A stretch of 64,000 nt of DNA from Streptomyces sp. CB02923 (lineage in GTDB: Bacteria > Actinomycetota > Actinomycetes > Streptomycetales > Streptomycetaceae): the NCBI RefSeq assembly GCF_001905005.1, contig NZ_LWKZ01000001.1:437775-501774 (forward strand), written 5' to 3'. The notes below the pieces were generated by a model, which was given only the letters and a program-made list of their open reading frames with translations, did no database searches and was not told the DNA's origin. How positions within the stretch are numbered: position 1 is the stretch's first letter; each line of letters starts with the position of its first letter. The translations under genes were made by a program, and so were the position numbers. Shown one piece after another: positions 39,901-50,900 of the stretch.

Positions 39901-42900
39901 CGGTCCAGCTTGCCGTTGGGCGTCAGCGGCAGCCGGTCCAGGACCATCACCGCCGACGGCACCATGTACTCCGGCAGCCGCTCCGCGAGACGCACGCGAG
40001 CCGCCTTCACGACGGCGCCGATGCCACGGGCGGCAACCGGGGTGTTGGTCCAGGGGCCACCGGCGGTGGCGGGCACGTACACGCCGGAGAGCGCGGCGGC
40101 GTCCGCGCCGCCCGGCAGCACCACGGCGTCGAACAGCGCCACCGACCGCGACGACCAGGTGGGCACGATCCGGAGCCCGTGCTCACGGCCCCGCGCGATC
40201 AGGTCGTCCGGGTCGACGGCCGGGCCGCCGAACTCCTCGGCGTCCAGGCCGTCCAGCGCCCGCTCCATGGCCGCCTCGGCCACCAGGCGCGCATTGGGAA
40301 TGCCGGTGAGGCGCAACGGCCCGTCAGGGAGCTGCCCCAGGTCGAGACCGTCGCTCCAGGCCATCTGCCGGGCCCCGGACACGTCCACGATCCGCTCGGG
40401 GGCCTTGTGCAGCACCACCTCGTAGCGGTGCCGCGTCAGCTCGTTGTGGTACGCACCCGGCTTGAGGCGGATGTCCAGCGCACCGACCCGGTCATCGTCC
40501 GCCGCGAGGCCCGCGAAGAACTCGGGGGCAGCGACAAGTTCCTTCTCCAGCAGCACCGCGCGGTCCACCACGGCCCGCGCCGACGCGCCCCGGCCGGAGT
40601 GGACAGCCGCGTGCAGCGCCCGCAGCGAACCGGCGTGCCGCACATCACCGATCACCAGACGGCCGCCGGGAGCCAGGAGGTCGAGCAGTTGTCCGACGAC
40701 CTGCGCGAGGTAGGCCCCGTCCGGGAAGTACTGCACCACCGAGTTGATCAATACGGTGTCGAAGTGACCGGACGGCAGACCGCCCACGTCATCCGCCGCC
40801 TGAGCCCGCAGCCGCACACGGTCGCTCAGCCCCGCCTCCGCCACCTGCACCGACAGCCGCTCGATCACCGCACCGGACAGGTCCGTACCCCAGTACTCGA
40901 CGACATCGCGAGCCAGGTGCGCCATCAGCAGACCGGCACCCACACCAATCTCCAGCACCCGCGCACCGCCGAAGTCCCGCACCCGCTCCACGACCGCATC
41001 GCGCCACGCGCGCATCTCCCCCAGCGGGATCGGCTCCCCCGTATACGAGCTGTCCCAGCCCGCGAAATCCTCACCAAAACCGAGACCCTTGGTGCCCGTA
41101 TCGGCGTACACCGAGTCGTAGATCTCCCGCCACTCCTCCACCTGCGCGTCCGTGTCCACGTCGGCACCGGCCCGCGCAGCCGCGTCCAAGTCGGGTACGA
41201 CGTAGGCGGCGAGGCGCTGGTCGCCGGGGGTGTCCTCGCGGGCCACCACCACGGCCTGCCGCACGCCTTCCGCAGCGGTCAGCAGCGACTCGATCTCGCC
41301 CGGCTCGATACGGAAGCCACGCACCTTGACCTGCTCATCGGCCCGGCCCGCGTACTCCAGCTGCCCGTCCGCACGCCACCGCGCCAGGTCACCGGTGCGA
41401 TACATCCGCACGCCCGGCTCGAACGGCGACGCCACGAAACGCTCCGCCGTCAGCCCCGGACGGCCCGCATACCCACGCGCCAGACCCGCACCCGCCGCAT
41501 ACAACTCCCCCACCACACCCACCGGCACCGGACGCAACTCCCCATCAAGCACGTACGCCCGCGTGTTGATGACGGGGTGGCCGATCGGCGCCACCGTCTC
41601 GTCCGTGGTCCCGCTCATCGAGACGCACACCGTCGACTCCGTCGGCCCGTACGCGTTGACGACCACCCGGCCGCCCACCGACCACCGGGCCACCAGCTCC
41701 GGCGGCACCGCCTCACCCGCCAACGCCACCGCCCGCAGCCCCACCAGCCCGGACTCCGCACCCGACGGCAACGCCCCCAGCACCGACGGCGGCAGCGTCA
41801 CGTGAGAAATCCGCTGCTGCTCCAGGACCGTGTACAGGGCCTCACCAACCAGACGACCCTCCTCCGGCACCACCAGCGCGGCACCCGACGAGAACGCCAT
41901 CACCAACTCCCACCACGCCGCATCAAAACTCGGCGACGCGAACTGAAGCACCCGGCTGTCCGCCGTCACCCCCAGCCGCTCGATCTGCGCGTGCGCCAGG
42001 CTCGCCGTGCCCCGGTGCGGGACGACGACGCCCTTGGGCAGGCCGGTGGAGCCGGAGGTGTAGATCACGTATGCCGGGTGGTCCGGCGTGACGGATACGC
42101 CGGGGTCGGTGTCCGGGAAGCCGGACAGGTCCTGCCGCAGCGCCGCCTCGTCCAGGACGAGGACGGGCGCGGCGTCGGACAGCATGTAGAGGCGGCGCTC
42201 CTCGGGGTAGTCCGGGTCCACCGGCACGTACGCACCGCCCGCCTTGTGGACGGCGAGAATCGCCACGACCATCTCCACCGAGCGCGGCAACACCACCCCC
42301 ACCAGCTTCTCCGGGCCCACACCCTGCCCCCGCAGCCAGTGCGCCAGCCGGTTCGCCTGCGCGTCCAACTCCGCGTAGGTGAGGGGCAGGTCCCCCGTCA
42401 CGAGGGCCACCGCGTCCGGGGTGCGGCGGGCGTGGGCGGTGAACTCTTCGGCCAGCGTCACGTCGGGCACCTCGACGGCGGTGCCGCTCCAGCCGGTCAG
42501 CAGGGTTTCGCGCTCGGCGCCGGAGAGCAGTTCCACCTGGCCGAGACGGAGCGACGGGTCGGCCGTCACCTGCTCCAGCAGCCGGACCCAGCGTGCCAGC
42601 AGGCCCTCGACCGTCGTGCGGTCGAACAGTTCCGTGGCGTACTCGACGACGGTCTCGATGCCGGAGGTGCCGTGCACGTCCTCGTGGCGTTCGAACATCT
42701 CGACGAGCATGTCGAACCGGGAGGTCGCCGTGGAGACGAACTCGCTGCGTACGTCGAGGTCCGGCAGTCGGAAGGACTCCTCCGGCGTGTTCTGGAGGAC
42801 CATCGCCACCTGGAACAGGGGGTGGTGGGAGCCGGAGCGGTGCGGGTTGAGCAGTTCCACCAGGTGCTCGAACGGGACGTCCTGGTGCTCGTACGCGGCG

Positions 42901-44183
42901 AGGCTCGACTCCCGGACGCGGCCGAGGAGTTCCTCGAAGGTCGGATCGCCCGCGGTGTCCGTCCGCAGCACGAACGTGTTCACGAAGAGGCCGACGAGGT
43001 CTTCGAGGGCTTCGTCGGCACGGCCCGCGACGCCGTTGCCGAGCGGGATGTCGGTGCCCGCGCCGAGGCGGGTCAGCAGGGCCGCCATACCGGCCTGGAG
43101 CACCATGAAGACGGTCGTGTTGGACTGCCGGGCCAGGGCGGCCAGGCGTTGGTGCAGGGCGCCGTCGAGTGTGAACTCCAGGTGTGCGCCGTCGTAGGAG
43201 GCCGCGGCGGGGCGCGGGCGGTCGGTGGGGAAGCTCACCAGGTCGGGCAGGCCGTCCAACTGGTCGCGCCAGTAGCCCACCTGGCGGCTGACGAGGCTGT
43301 CCGGGTCGGTCTCGTCGCCGAGCAGTTCGCGCTGCCACAGGGTGTAGTCGGCGTACTGGACGGGCAGCGGGGCCCAGTGCGGCGCGGCGCCGTCGGCGCG
43401 GGCGGTGTAGGCGGCCAGGATGTCCCGGGCCAGGGGCGCCAGCGACCAGCCGTCGCCCGCGATGTGGTGCAGCAGCAGTTGCAGCACGCTCTCGTCCTCG
43501 GACAGCTCGAAGAGCCAGGCGCGCACGGGGATCTCGGCGGCGAGGTCGAAGCCGTACCGGGCCGACTCGTCGAGGGCGGCGGGCAGTCCGGCCGCTGTGA
43601 CCTGGCGGTGTTCCCAGGCGAAGTCCGCTTCGGCGGCGTCGAGCACCACCTGCCGCGGCTCGCCGTCCACCTCGGAAAAGATCGTACGCAGCGTCTCGTG
43701 CCGGGCCGTCACGTCGCGCAGCGCGGAGAGCAGGGACTCCCCGTCCACCTTGCCCTTCAGCCGCAGCGTCAGCGGCATGTTGTACGTCGCGGACGGGCCT
43801 TCCAGCTGGTGCAGGAACCAGAGTCGGCGCTGCGCGAACGAGAGCGGCAGCCGCTCGGGGCGCGCCGTCGGGGTCAGCGCCGCGCGCTGCTCGGTCTCAC
43901 CGGCCTGCGCGCCGATGCGCCGGGCCAGCGCGGCGGGGGTCGGGTGCTCGAACACGTCCTTGATCGGCGGCTCGGCGCCCAGCACGCCGCGGATGCGGAC
44001 CAGCAGCCGGATCGCGGACAGCGAGTGGCCGCCGAGTGCGAAGAAGTCGTCGTGCGGGCCGGCCTGCGGAACGCCCAGCACCTCGGCGAAGAGCGCGCAC
44101 AGTGTCTCCTCGCGCGACCCGGCCGGCCCGCCGGCCGCTCCGGGGGCGGTCGGGTCCGGTGTCGACGATGGCGTGGCGTCCAA
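30924..44183 (-). CDS. NRPS, T-(C-A-nMT-T)x3
   Basis: This protein of about 4419 residues starts with an orphan carrier domain (ALGGHSLS, near 44040), followed by three full modules. Module 1: C 43850-42540, A 42450-41190, nMT about 41140-40160, T near 39770. Module 2: C 39600-38290, A 38200-36830, nMT about 36810-35760, T near 35410. Module 3: C 35250-33920, A 33830-32580, nMT about 32500-31480, T near 31120. All C domains keep HHIAGDG and all nMTs keep a glycine-rich SAM loop (EIGVGSGLL or variant). There is no terminal TE, so the chain passes to another protein. Pockets read DAWTAAAVCK (near Phe), DSLQWSLIQK (no match known to me) and DAWLLVAVCK (hydrophobic or aromatic). TTG 44183 is chosen after AGGAAAG. 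GTG 44393 would add 70 Pro/Arg-rich residues and has no ribosome site. Confidence 0.95.
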   Translation of the reverse strand: MDATPSSTPDPTAPGAAGGPAGSREETLCALFAEVLGVPQAGPHDDFFALGGHSLSAIRLLVRIRGVLGAEPPIKDVFEHPTPAALARRIGAQAGETEQRAALTPTARPERLPLSFAQRRLWFLHQLEGPSATYNMPLTLRLKGKVDGESLLSALRDVTARHETLRTIFSEVDGEPRQVVLDAAEADFAWEHRQVTAAGLPAALDESARYGFDLAAEIPVRAWLFELSEDESVLQLLLHHIAGDGWSLAPLARDILAAYTARADGAAPHWAPLPVQYADYTLWQRELLGDETDPDSLVSRQVGYWRDQLDGLPDLVSFPTDRPRPAAASYDGAHLEFTLDGALHQRLAALARQSNTTVFMVLQAGMAALLTRLGAGTDIPLGNGVAGRADEALEDLVGLFVNTFVLRTDTAGDPTFEELLGRVRESSLAAYEHQDVPFEHLVELLNPHRSGSHHPLFQVAMVLQNTPEESFRLPDLDVRSEFVSTATSRFDMLVEMFERHEDVHGTSGIETVVEYATELFDRTTVEGLLARWVRLLEQVTADPSLRLGQVELLSGAERETLLTGWSGTAVEVPDVTLAEEFTAHARRTPDAVALVTGDLPLTYAELDAQANRLAHWLRGQGVGPEKLVGVVLPRSVEMVVAILAVHKAGGAYVPVDPDYPEERRLYMLSDAAPVLVLDEAALRQDLSGFPDTDPGVSVTPDHPAYVIYTSGSTGLPKGVVVPHRGTASLAHAQIERLGVTADSRVLQFASPSFDAAWWELVMAFSSGAALVVPEEGRLVGEALYTVLEQQRISHVTLPPSVLGALPSGAESGLVGLRAVALAGEAVPPELVARWSVGGRVVVNAYGPTESTVCVSMSGTTDETVAPIGHPVINTRAYVLDGELRPVPVGVVGELYAAGAGLARGYAGRPGLTAERFVASPFEPGVRMYRTGDLARWRADGQLEYAGRADEQVKVRGFRIEPGEIESLLTAAEGVRQAVVVAREDTPGDQRLAAYVVPDLDAAARAGADVDTDAQVEEWREIYDSVYADTGTKGLGFGEDFAGWDSSYTGEPIPLGEMRAWRDAVVERVRDFGGARVLEIGVGAGLLMAHLARDVVEYWGTDLSGAVIERLSVQVAEAGLSDRVRLRAQAADDVGGLPSGHFDTVLINSVVQYFPDGAYLAQVVGQLLDLLAPGGRLVIGDVRHAGSLRALHAAVHSGRGASARAVVDRAVLLEKELVAAPEFFAGLAADDDRVGALDIRLKPGAYHNELTRHRYEVVLHKAPERIVDVSGARQMAWSDGLDLGQLPDGPLRLTGIPNARLVAEAAMERALDGLDAEEFGGPAVDPDDLIARGREHGLRIVPTWSSRSVALFDAVVLPGGADAAALSGVYVPATAGGPWTNTPVAARGIGAVVKAARVRLAERLPEYMVPSAVMVLDRLPLTPNGKLDRTALPVPEYAATADGRKPRTPQEEVLCGLYAEVLGVDRVGIDDGFFDLGGHSLLATRLVSRIRSVLGTELPIKDVFEAPTVAELVARLAPGGRTRTALTRVVRPERVPLSSAQRRLWFLHKLEGPSATYNMPLALRLTGTVDTEALHAALRDVIGRHESLRTVFPETDGEPYQRVLDPAEADFAWERRSVTGADLPSAMEEAARYGFDLAGEPPVRAWLFEAGAQDSVLLLLLHHIAGDGWSMGPLARDVVAAYTARVRDAAPQWPELPVQYADYTLWQRELLGDEADPESLFSRQVAYWRTQLSGLPEQVTFPADRPRPAVASYEGAYAEFTLDASLHQRLADLSRAAGATVFMTLQAGMAALLTRLGAGTDIALGSGVAGRTDEALDDLVGLFVNTFVLRTDTSGDPSFEELLGRVRESSLAAYAHQDVPFEHLVELLNPQRSTAHHPLFQVALVLQNTDQGDFTLPGLRVRMEEVDAGTSRFDMLLSLTERYDAAGNPAGIETLVEYATDLFDRPTVDSVVARWVRLLEQALTAPERLLSQADLLTGPERRQLLTDWNDTAADVAQGTLVDLVEAQVERSPGAAAVLFGDTTLTYAELNARANRLARHLVGLGVGPERLVAVALPRSAETVVALLGVLKAGGAYLPLDPDDPAERLLSTLRDARPELALVTRDSGLDTAAAGVPALVLDDAETAAAVTRHADGNLADSERSTPLTPASPLYVIYTSGSTGRPKGVLVEHRGLANNLQWMQAAHPVGPGDVLLFRTSVRFDSVGLEIWFPLLSGAAISVAPADVIRDPQRLVSHIAENGVTVAQFPPSLLASLPAPPAAHAVTRIWSSGEALRPGLAAHISTAWNSELSNLYGPTEMTIQVASAVWTGEDDGGHAVPIGRPTWNTQVFVLDAGLRPVPVGVVGELYVSGVQVARGYVGRAALTAERFVACPFVPGARMYRTGDLVRRRADGQLEFAGRADEQVKLRGYRIEPGEIESLLTAAEGVRQAVVVAREDTPGDQRLAAYVVPDLAVAARAGTGVAARAQVEEWREIYDSVYAETGAKGLGFGEDFSGWDSSYTGEPIPLGEMRAWRDAVVDRVRDFGGRRVLEIGVGSGLLMAHLAGGVDEYWGTDLSAAVIERLTAQVAEAGLSDRVRLRAQAADDVHGLPAGSFDTVLINSVVQYFPDGAYLARVVGRALDLLAPGGRLVIGDVRHAGSLRALRAAVQSGRGAAARTVVDRAVLLEKELVVAPEFFAGLAADDDRVGALDIRLKPGAYHNELTRHRYEVVLHKTPERVLDVAAARQVPWTAGLDLGALPVQDGPLRLTGIPNARLVAEVAAERALDGPGTTGFADGTAVDPDGLAARGREHGLRVIPTWSARSADLFDAVVLPGGADERALSGLYVPAASDGPWTNNPVAAKGIGTIAEAARAHLAERLPEYMVPSAVMVLDRLPLTPNGKLDRKALPVPEYAATPGGRAPRTPQEEVLCGLFAEVLGVGRVGVDDGFFDLGGHSLLTTRLVSRIRSSLGVEVPIATVFEAPTVAGLAARLTGHGRTRTALVPMFRPDAVPLSFAQRRLWFLHQLEGRSATYNMPLALRLTGDVDADALRAALRDVIGRHETLRTVFPERDGEPYQRVLDPAEADFTWESRTVTEAELPAALGAAATYGFDLAGEIPVRAWLFRTGPRAGVLLLLVHHIAGDGWSMGPVSRDLVTAYTARVRDAAPQWPELPVQYADYTLWQRELLGDDSDPESIYTQQVAYWRRQLAGVPEQVTFPADRPRPAVASYEGTHLDHELSAELHQRLVALARRSNATVFMVLQAGMAALLTRLGAGTDIALGSGVAGRTDEALDDLVGLFVNTFVLRTDTSGDPSFEELLGRVRESSLAAYAHQDVPFEHLVELLNPQRSTAHHPLFQVALVLQNTPRGGFELPGLHVAPEAVGIGRSRFDMLLSLDESSGEQGISATVEYSTDLFDRATVEGLLARWVRLLEQVTADPSLSVGQVELLSGTERGQVLSGWNRTAADVPGTTLAGFVAGHARRDPDKAALAAGDLSLSYGQLDARVNRLAHWLRAQGVGPEKLVGVLLPRSADMVVAVLAVLKAGGAYVPVDPDYPEERRLYMLADAAPVLVLDEAALRQDLSGLPDTDPGVRVAPENPAYVIYTSGSTGLPKGVVVSHRGVASLAHTQLERLAVTADSRVLQFASPSFDAAVWELAVAFAAGATLVVPEGGRLVGEPLRSVLAARRITHALIPPSVAATLPTGASAALTDFACLVVGAEAAPPELVAHWSAGGRKVVNAYGPTESTVCVSMSDTFTGGVVPIGRPVTNTKAYVLDAGLRPVPVGVAGELYAAGAGLARGYAGRAGLTAERFVASPFEAGVRMYRTGDLARWRADGQLEYLGRADEQVKVRGFRIEPGEIESLLTASEGVRQAVVIAREDTPGDQRLAAYVVPDPAAAVAAGAAEETASGIDAQVGEWREIYDSVYSGPGTGSFAFGEDFSGWDSSYTGEPIPLDEMRAWRDAVVARVRGFGGRRVMEIGVGSGLLMGHLAGHVDAYWGTDLSGAVIERLTGQVRAAGLDGRVHLRRQAADVTDGLPAGTFDTVLINSVIQYFPDDAYLARVVDRALGLLAPGGRLVIGDVRHAGSLRALHAAVQSGRGASARAVVDRAVLLEKELVTAPEFFAELAARDERVGALDIRLKPGAYHNELTRHRYEVVLHKAPERIVDVAGARQVGWTAELDLGAVLARFDGVPLRVTGIPSARLVAEVAAERALDGLDAEEFGGPAIDPDDLVALGREHGLRIVPTWSSRSVALFDAVILPADAEADGAALSGVYVPAATGGPWTNNPVAARGIGAVVKAARARLAERLPEYMVPSAVMVLDRLPLTPNGKLDRKALPAPEYVTTTSGRKPRTDQEATLCGLFAEVLGVDRVGIDDSFFDLGGHSLLATRLVSRIRAAMGTEVAIGTVFETPTVAGLAERLAAAPKPAAKRPALRRMPRPADRT
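40413..40705 (-). repeat. Near-identical nMT segment, copy in gene 2
   Basis: This segment of the first nMT domain of the three-module NRPS is nearly identical in DNA to 63541-63833 in the giant NRPS (constant offset 23128 bp). The identity includes synonymous positions and stops just downstream, where the two copies read CTGCGCGAGG and CGTGGCCAGG. It indicates recent duplication or gene conversion between nMT domains. Confidence 0.75.
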
Positions 44184-44399
44184 CTTCTCGCTCGCTTTCC
44201 TGGCGGTGATGTCCGTACGGCGGCCGGGCGGTTGGGCACGGCGGCTCGGCCGACGGAGGGCAGGTCGTTCGGTGGTCGGTGGGCGGGGGCCGTCGTGCGG
44301 ACGGCAGGGCCGGACGGCCCGCCGTCCGGGGAGCGGTGAGTGGCCCGCGAAGGGCCGGAGGTCCGGTCCGCCGGGCAGGGCGCCGCGGAACACCGGTTC

Positions 44400-44437
44400 A
44401 TGGTGCGTACGGTTCAGGATGGTGCGTACGGTTCAGG
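44400..44437. repeat. Two tandem 19-bp direct repeats
   Basis: ATGGTGCGTACGGTTCAGG occurs twice back to back (44400-44418 and 44419-44437) with no mismatch. Each copy contains the 6-base palindrome CGTACG. The pair lies upstream of the three-module NRPS gene and could be a regulator binding site or a slipped-strand duplication. Confidence 0.8.
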
Positions 44438-44556
44438 TACGGATGCGGAACAGCCGTACGGCGATGGGAAAGACGCGAACACACCCGGATGGGCTCGCGG
44501 AAAGGTGGTGTCGCGTCAGCGTCCTCGTACGGACGCGTGCGGGCGCCTGGCCGGTG

Positions 44557-44649
44557 TCACCCGGGACGGTTCGCCGAACGCGGCGCCGTACTGAATTCCC
44601 GCTGCGCAAAGGCCGGTGGTCGCGGCCCTCTCCGCTTGACTCGTGCCAT
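44557..44649 (-). CDS. Possible small leader peptide (30 aa)
   Basis: This short frame starts at ATG 44649 with GGGGGA about seven bases upstream, a better ribosome site than most genes here have. It encodes a very basic 30-residue peptide (MARVKRRGPRPP at its start) and ends at TGA 44557. It has no recognisable family, and the composition could be chance in GC-rich DNA. If real, it sits in the leader of the three-module NRPS gene, where it might act in translational control. Confidence 0.2.
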   Translation of the reverse strand: MARVKRRGPRPPAFAQREFSTAPRSANRPG

Positions 44650-44822
44650 ATCGAAATCCCCCGTAGACATGCACACCGTCGCTATCCGATCCGGCCGGCC
44701 GACCGGCTGCCTGGATCTCACTTGAGTCAACCAGCCGCCCGGGGCGGCGTCAAGGTCGCAGATCTCCGCGCGCGGACAAATCCCGTGCGCCGTCCGGCCG
44801 TCGGGCGACCGTCTTTTCCGCG

Positions 44823-44846
44823 GGCGCGGGCAATTGCGCCCACGCC
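44823..44846 (-). terminator. Hairpin downstream of the giant NRPS gene
   Basis: GGCGCGGGC (44823-44831) and GCCCACGCC (44838-44846) form a 9-bp stem with one G-T pair and a 6-base loop, about 90 bases after the TE stop. It probably ends or trims the long NRPS transcript before the next gene. Confidence 0.5.
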
Positions 44847-44934
44847 GCGCCGAAAACCGCGGGAACGGTCGCCGCGGTGCGGACGTCCGGGCCCTTGTCG
44901 CCGCCTGCTGGTACGGCAGTTCGCCGTTGTCAGG

Positions 44935-47900
44935 TCACTCCGCCGTCCCCTCCCGGGAGGTGTTCCGCAGCTTCTCGGAGACGATGGCCCCGATGAGCTC
45001 CAGCGGCCCGGGATTCATCATGTGGGTGTGCTTGCAGGGAATCTCCCGGAAATCGACGCCGCCTTCGAAATACGGGTCCCACATGCCCGGCCGGAGCCGG
45101 TGCCCGGTCTCTTCCGCGGCGGCCAGGACCAGTGCGGGCGCGGCGACCGGGCGGTGCACCACGTCCAGTCCGATGCGCGCGTTGTTGACCGTGACCTCCG
45201 TCATCGCCCTGACCTCGGTCTCGGAGAGGCCGGCCAGCGCGGTGTTCTCCGAGCGGAGCAGGTCCACGGTGGTCTCGTGGGTGAGCCGCGCCGCCGCGTC
45301 GTCGTCGAGTTCGATGTCGAAGAGCGCCAGCATGGCGCGGTACACGTCGGCCGTGCCGACCTTCGCCAGCGACTCCTCGACCTCCTCCCGGGCGACCGTG
45401 CTCGCCGGGTGGCAGTCGAGCAGGGTGAGCAGTCCGACGCGCTTGCCGCGCTTCTCCAGCAGGTCCGCCATCCGGTGCGCGACGATTCCGCCGAACGACC
45501 AGCCGAGCAGGTGGTACGGGCCGTCCGGCTGCAGCTCAGTGATGCGGTCGGCGTAATGCGCGGCCATTTCCTCGACGGAATGGGGAAGGTTTCCCGACCC
45601 GTCGAGTCCGGCCGCTTGTACGGCGTACACGGGTACGTCCGGGTCGAGGTGCCGCAGGAGTCCCGAATACGACCAGCCGAGGCCGCTTCCGGCGTGGACG
45701 CAGAAGACCGGCGGCTTGCTGCCGTGTGTCCGCAGCGGCAGCAGCACATCGAGTGCGCCGTCCTCGGTGTCCGCGTCCAGGCGCCGGGCCAGTCCGGCCA
45801 CCGTCGGTGTTTCCAGAATGGCCTTCACCGGGAATTCCACGCCCAGTACCGCCTGGATGCGGACGAGCAGCCGTACCGCCGAGAGGGAATGTCCGCCGAG
45901 TTCGAAGAAATTGTCGTCCACGTTCACCTGCGGGGTGCCGAGGATTTCCGCGAACAGGCCGCACAGCAGTTCTTCCCGGGGCGTGCGCGGCGGGCGTCCG
46001 GAACCGTCCGGCGCGGTCTGCGGCAGCGGCAGTGCCGCCCGGTCGAGCGTGCCGTGGACGGTCAGCGGAAGCCGGTCGAGCAGGACCACGGCGGCCGGGA
46101 CGAGGTGTTCCGACAGCCGCTCGGCCAGGTGTGCGCGGAGCGCGGCGGGCTCGGGGGCGGCGGCGGTGGCGCGCGCGGGCACCGCGTACGCCGTCAGGAC
46201 TTCCTCCCCGTCACCGTCGTCGTGGACGGCCACCGCGGCCGCGGCGACCGCCGGATGGGAGGTCAGCACGTCCTCGACGGCGCGCGGTTCGATCCGCAGG
46301 CCGCGCAGGGTGGTGCGCTCCCCCGGCTGTGCGACGGGCGCCGGGGCGGGCCCGTCCGCGCCGGTGCGGTGGCGCGCGAGCTCGCCCGTGCGGTACATCC
46401 ACGCGCCCGGACGGAACGGGTCGGGCACCAGCTGCTCCCCGGTGAGCACGGCCGCGCCCGCGTACGCCGCGTGCCGCTGCGGGACATGGACGTACAGCTC
46501 ACCCGTCACCCCCGGCGGCACCGGCCGCAGACCGGCGTCCAGGACGTACGCCCCGGTACCGGCCGACGGGTTGCCGAGGGTGGGTGCCGCCGAATCCGCC
46601 ACGCGGCACGGCAGCGCGGCCGCCGCGCACCCGGAGGGGCGGTGCACGGCGTACGCCCGCGTCGTCGGCAGCGCCCGCAGCCGGTGCCACAGCGCCGTTC
46701 CGGCGGGCTCGCCGGACAGCACCAGGCCGAGGGGGGCGGGACGGTCGCCGTCCGGCGTGCAGAGGCCCGCGTCCAGCAGCTGTTCGGCCTGCCGTGGCGT
46801 GGTGGCGACCAGGTGGGCACCGGCCGCGCGGAGCTGCGCGGCGGTGTCCTCCGGCGTCGGCAGTCCGAGGTCCGGCCGGGTGTCGTGCAGGTGCAGCTCG
46901 TGCCCGGCGAGCAGGGCCGCCAGAGCGTCCCAGGCGCCGGGTGCGGAGAGCGGCACGGTCAGGGCGACGCGCAGCCGCTCCCGCCCCGCCGCGCTCACGG
47001 CGTCGGCGAACAGGTGCTCCTGGTGGTGGGCGAACAGCTCGGTGAGCGCCGCATGCGGTACGGGGAGGTGGGCTGGGCGGTGCGCGGCGCGCGCCGGGTG
47101 GTCCGGCAGCAGCGGGGCGGTCCGCTCGGCGTCGGTGAGGTCGGCTTCAGCCGGGGCGTCCGCGTGCGTCTCGTCCAGCGGGACGACGGTCCGTCCGCCC
47201 GCGGCCGCGGCGTCGAAGCCCGGCCCGGCGACGACCAGCAGCGCACCGGCCGCGTCGAGGGCGTCCCGGTGGGGCGCGGGCTCGTCCGGGCCGTCGAGTG
47301 CCACGTACGCCGCGCCCGCCTTGAGGACGGCCAGCAGCGCGACGACCGCCCGCGCGGACGGCGGCGCCGCGAGCGCCACCACCTGCCCGGGTCCGGCGCC
47401 GAGCCCGGCCAGCCGCCGGGCGAGCCGGTTGGCGCGGCCGTTGAGCTGCCCGTACGTCAGCGTGCCGTCGGCCGCGGTCACGGCGGGCGCCCCGGGTGTG
47501 GCCGCCGCCTGCCGCTCGAAGAGGCGGACCACGGTGTCCGGTGCGGCGGTGCGCTGCTGGCTCCGGGCCGTCTGCTCCGCCATGAGCCGGCGCTCGCCGG
47601 CGGTCCGCACGTCGAGCCGGGACACCTTCTGGCGCGGGTCGGCCACCAGCGCGCCGACCAGGTCCACCAGCCGTTCCGCGAGGGTGGTGACCGTCGCGTG
47701 GTCGAACAGTTCGGTGGCGTAGCGCAGGGTGCCCAGGACGCCGCCGGGCGTGCCGTCGTCCGCGACGCGTTCGTTGAAGGTGAAATCCAGGTCGAACTTG
47801 GCCGCACCGGCCTCCAGTTCGACCGCTTCGACGTCCAGTCCGGGCAGGCCGGGGCCTTCGGTGCCCTGCACCCCGAAGTCGACCATGACCTGGAAGAGCG

Positions 47901-50900
47901 GGTGCCGGGCCGTCGACCGGTACGGGTTGACGATCTCCACCAGCCGCTCGAACGGCAGGTCCTGGTGGGCGTACGCCTCCAGGCCGGCCTGCCGCACCCG
48001 GTCGATCAGCTCGCCGAACGACGGGTCGCCGGACAGGTCGGCGCGCAGCACCAGCGTGTTGACGAAGAAACCGACCAGGTCGTCCAGCGCCTCGTCGGTC
48101 CGTCCGGCGACGGGGGTGCCGAGCACGATGTCCGTACCGGCGCCGTGCTTGGCCAGCAGAGCGGCCACCGCGGCCTGGATCACCATGGCGGGGCTCGCGC
48201 CGGAGGCGGTGCCCAGCGACGCGAGGCCGCGGTGGGTGCGGGCCGGCAGTGCGAAGGTGACGGCGCCGCCCGCGTAGCTCGGCTCGGCCGGGCGCGGCCG
48301 GTCGGCGGGCAGGGCCAGTTCCTCCGGTGCGCCGTCCAGCAGCTTCCGCCAGTAGGCGATCTGCCGGGAGATGGCGCTGTCGGGGTCGTCCTCGTCGCCG
48401 AGCACGTCGCGCTGCCACAGCGCGTAGTCGATGTACTGGACCGGCAGGGCGGGCCAGCGGGGTGTGCCGCCGTCGCGCCGCGCGGTGTAGGCGGCGGCCA
48501 GGTCGCGGACCAGGCGGCCCGCGGACCAGGCGTCGCCCGCGATGTGGTGCAGCAGGATCAGCAGGACGTGGCCGGGGCCGCCGTCGGCGTCGCTCTCCTC
48601 GAACAGCTCGGCGCGTACGGGCGGTTCGGCGGCCAGGTCGAACGGGTGGGCCGCCGCGTCCCGCAGCGCGCCGGGCAGCTCCGCCGCCGTGACGCCGCGT
48701 ACCCGCCATCCGAAGCCGGCGGCCGCGGTCTCCAGGACCACCTGGCGCGGCTCGCCGTCGGCCTCGGGGAAGACGGTGCGCAGCGACTCGTGCCGGGCGG
48801 TCACGTCGTGCAGGGCGCCGCGCAGCGCCTCCTGGTCGAGCGGGCCCTTCAGGCGCAGCGCCAGCGGCATGTTGTACGTCGCGGACGGGCCCTCCAGCTT
48901 GTGCAGGAACCACAGGCGGCGCTGCGCGTACGACAGCGGTACGGCGTCCGGGCGCGCTCCGGCCACCGGGGCTGTACGGGCCCGGCCGCCCGCGTCCAGC
49001 CGCCCGGCGAGTCCGGCCACCGTGGGCGCTTCGAACACCGCGGCGATCGGCACCTCGGTGCCCAGCGCCTTGCGGATGCGGCTGACCAGGCGCGTGGCGA
49101 GCAGGGAGTGGCCGCCCAGTTCGAAGAAGCTGTCGTCGATGCCGACCCGTTCCAGTCCGAGCACCTCGGCGAACAGGCCGCACAGGGCTTCCTCGCGGGG
49201 TGTGCGGGGCGCCCGGCCGCCGCTGAGCAGCCCGTAGTCGGGGGCGGGCAGGGCCTTGCGGTCCAGCTTGCCGATCGGGGAGAGCGGCAGCCGGTCCAGC
49301 ACGACGAACGCGGACGGGATCATGTACTCGGGCAGCCACCGGCGCAGCCCGGCCCGCAGGCCGCGGCTGAGTTCGGCGGTCCGGTCGGTGCGGGCCGGAC
49401 TGTTGGCGTACTCCGCCGGTGTCCGGTCGCCGGGGGTGGTGCCGCGGTAGGCCGCCACGAGCGTGCCGGGCACGTCGGGGCCCGGCAGCACGACGGCGTC
49501 GAAGCGGTCGTCGTGCCGGGCCGACCAGGTCGCGACGGCGTGGAAACCGAGCCGTTCGACGTACTGGTGCACGGCTTCCGGGTCGGTTCCGGTGCCCGGC
49601 CCGGTGCCGCCGTCGATGCGGCGCAGTACGGCCCTGTCGGCGTCCAGGCGACTGTTGGGCACGTCCGTCAGCCGCAGGCCGCCGGGGTGCTCGCGCAGCG
49701 GTCCGGCCAGGCCGTCGAGGTCCGCGCCCAGTTGCTGCCAGGTGACGGCGGGCAGGTCGTCGGCCGGGTCGGGTGCGGCCGGGGCCCGGGTGATGACCAC
49801 GTCGTAGCGGTAGCGGGACAGTTCGTTGGCGGAGGTGCCGCGCTTGAGGCGGATGTCGACGCCGCCGGCGTCCGGGAGGTCCGCCGCCAGCGTGGTGAAG
49901 AAGCCGGGTGCGAGGAGCAGTTCCTCCTCGGCCGCGGTGCGCTGGCCGACCTGGGCGCGCAGGGCGGCCGGGTCCGCGTCGGCGCCGAGGGCCTGTGCGG
50001 CGACCCCGGCCTGGAGGGTGCGCAGCAGGCGCAGGTTGCGGATGTCGCCGAGGAAGAGCGAGCCGCCCGGGACGAGCAGGGCCAGGGCCTTGGTGATGAC
50101 GTCGGTCAGGTAGCGGGCGTCGGGGAAGTACTGGGCGACGGAGTTGACGACGACGGTGTCGAAGAATCCTTCGGGCAGCCCGGTCGTGTCGTCGGCGGGC
50201 TGGGCCCGCAGTTCGACGCGGCCGCGCAGGTCGTCGCGTTCCGCCACCCGGGCCCGCAGGGTCTCGACGGCCGCGGCGGAGAAGTCGGTGCCCCAGTAGG
50301 CCGCGCAGTGCGGGGCGGCCCGGGACAGGATCAGGCCGTTGCCGACGCCGAGTTCGAGGACGTTGCGGGGCGCGAGGCGCCGGATGCCCCCGACCGCCGC
50401 GGCGCGCCACTCGTGCATCTCGGTGAGCGGGAGGGGCGAGCCGTCGTAGCTGCTCGTCCAGATGCCGAAGTCCTCCCAGAAGCCGCCGCTGCCCGCCTGG
50501 CCGCGGTAGACCTCCTCGTACACCTCCTGCCAGGAGGCGACCCGGCGGCCGTCCTCGCCGTCCGCCGTCGCGTCCTGGTCGGGTACGACGTAGCCGACCA
50601 GGCGCGGGGTGCCGTCGTGGTCCTCGCGTACCTGCACGGTGGCGGCGGCGATGCCGTCCTGGCGGGTGAGGGCGGCCTCGATCTCGCCCGGCTCGATGCG
50701 GAAGCCGCGGACCTTGACCTGGTCGTCGGTCCGTCCCGCGAATTCCAGGCCGTGCTGTCCGCGCCACTTGACGAGGTCGCCGGTGCGGTACATCCGCGTG
50801 CCGGGGCCGCCGTACGGGTCGGCGACGAAGCGTTCGGCGCTCAGGCCGGGGCGGTTCAGGTAGCCGCGGGCGAGGAACGGCCCGGCCACGTACAGCTCAC

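Larger units (their letters stand above)
44184..44934. other. 750-bp gap and leader before the three-module NRPS
   Basis: This non-coding stretch separates the TE stop of the giant NRPS from the chosen TTG start of the next NRPS gene, both on the minus strand. It holds a terminator-like hairpin (44823-44846), a small hairpin (GCCGCC 44734-44739 with GGCGGC 44743-44748), the palindrome TTGAGTCAA (44722-44730), a possible 30-codon leader frame (44557-44649) and two tandem 19-base repeats (44400-44437). I found no clear -35/-10 pair. The layout suggests that the second NRPS gene has its own promoter and a long, possibly regulated 5' leader. Confidence 0.5.

Noticed and set aside
34839..44339. 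3166-codon open frame on the plus strand
   Set aside because: It is the antisense shadow of the three-module NRPS, with composition dominated by Arg, Val, Gln and His and no domain motifs.
44184..44393. GTG 44393 as the start of the three-module NRPS
   Set aside because: The extra 70 residues are Pro/Arg-rich with no domain, and the codon lacks a ribosome site.
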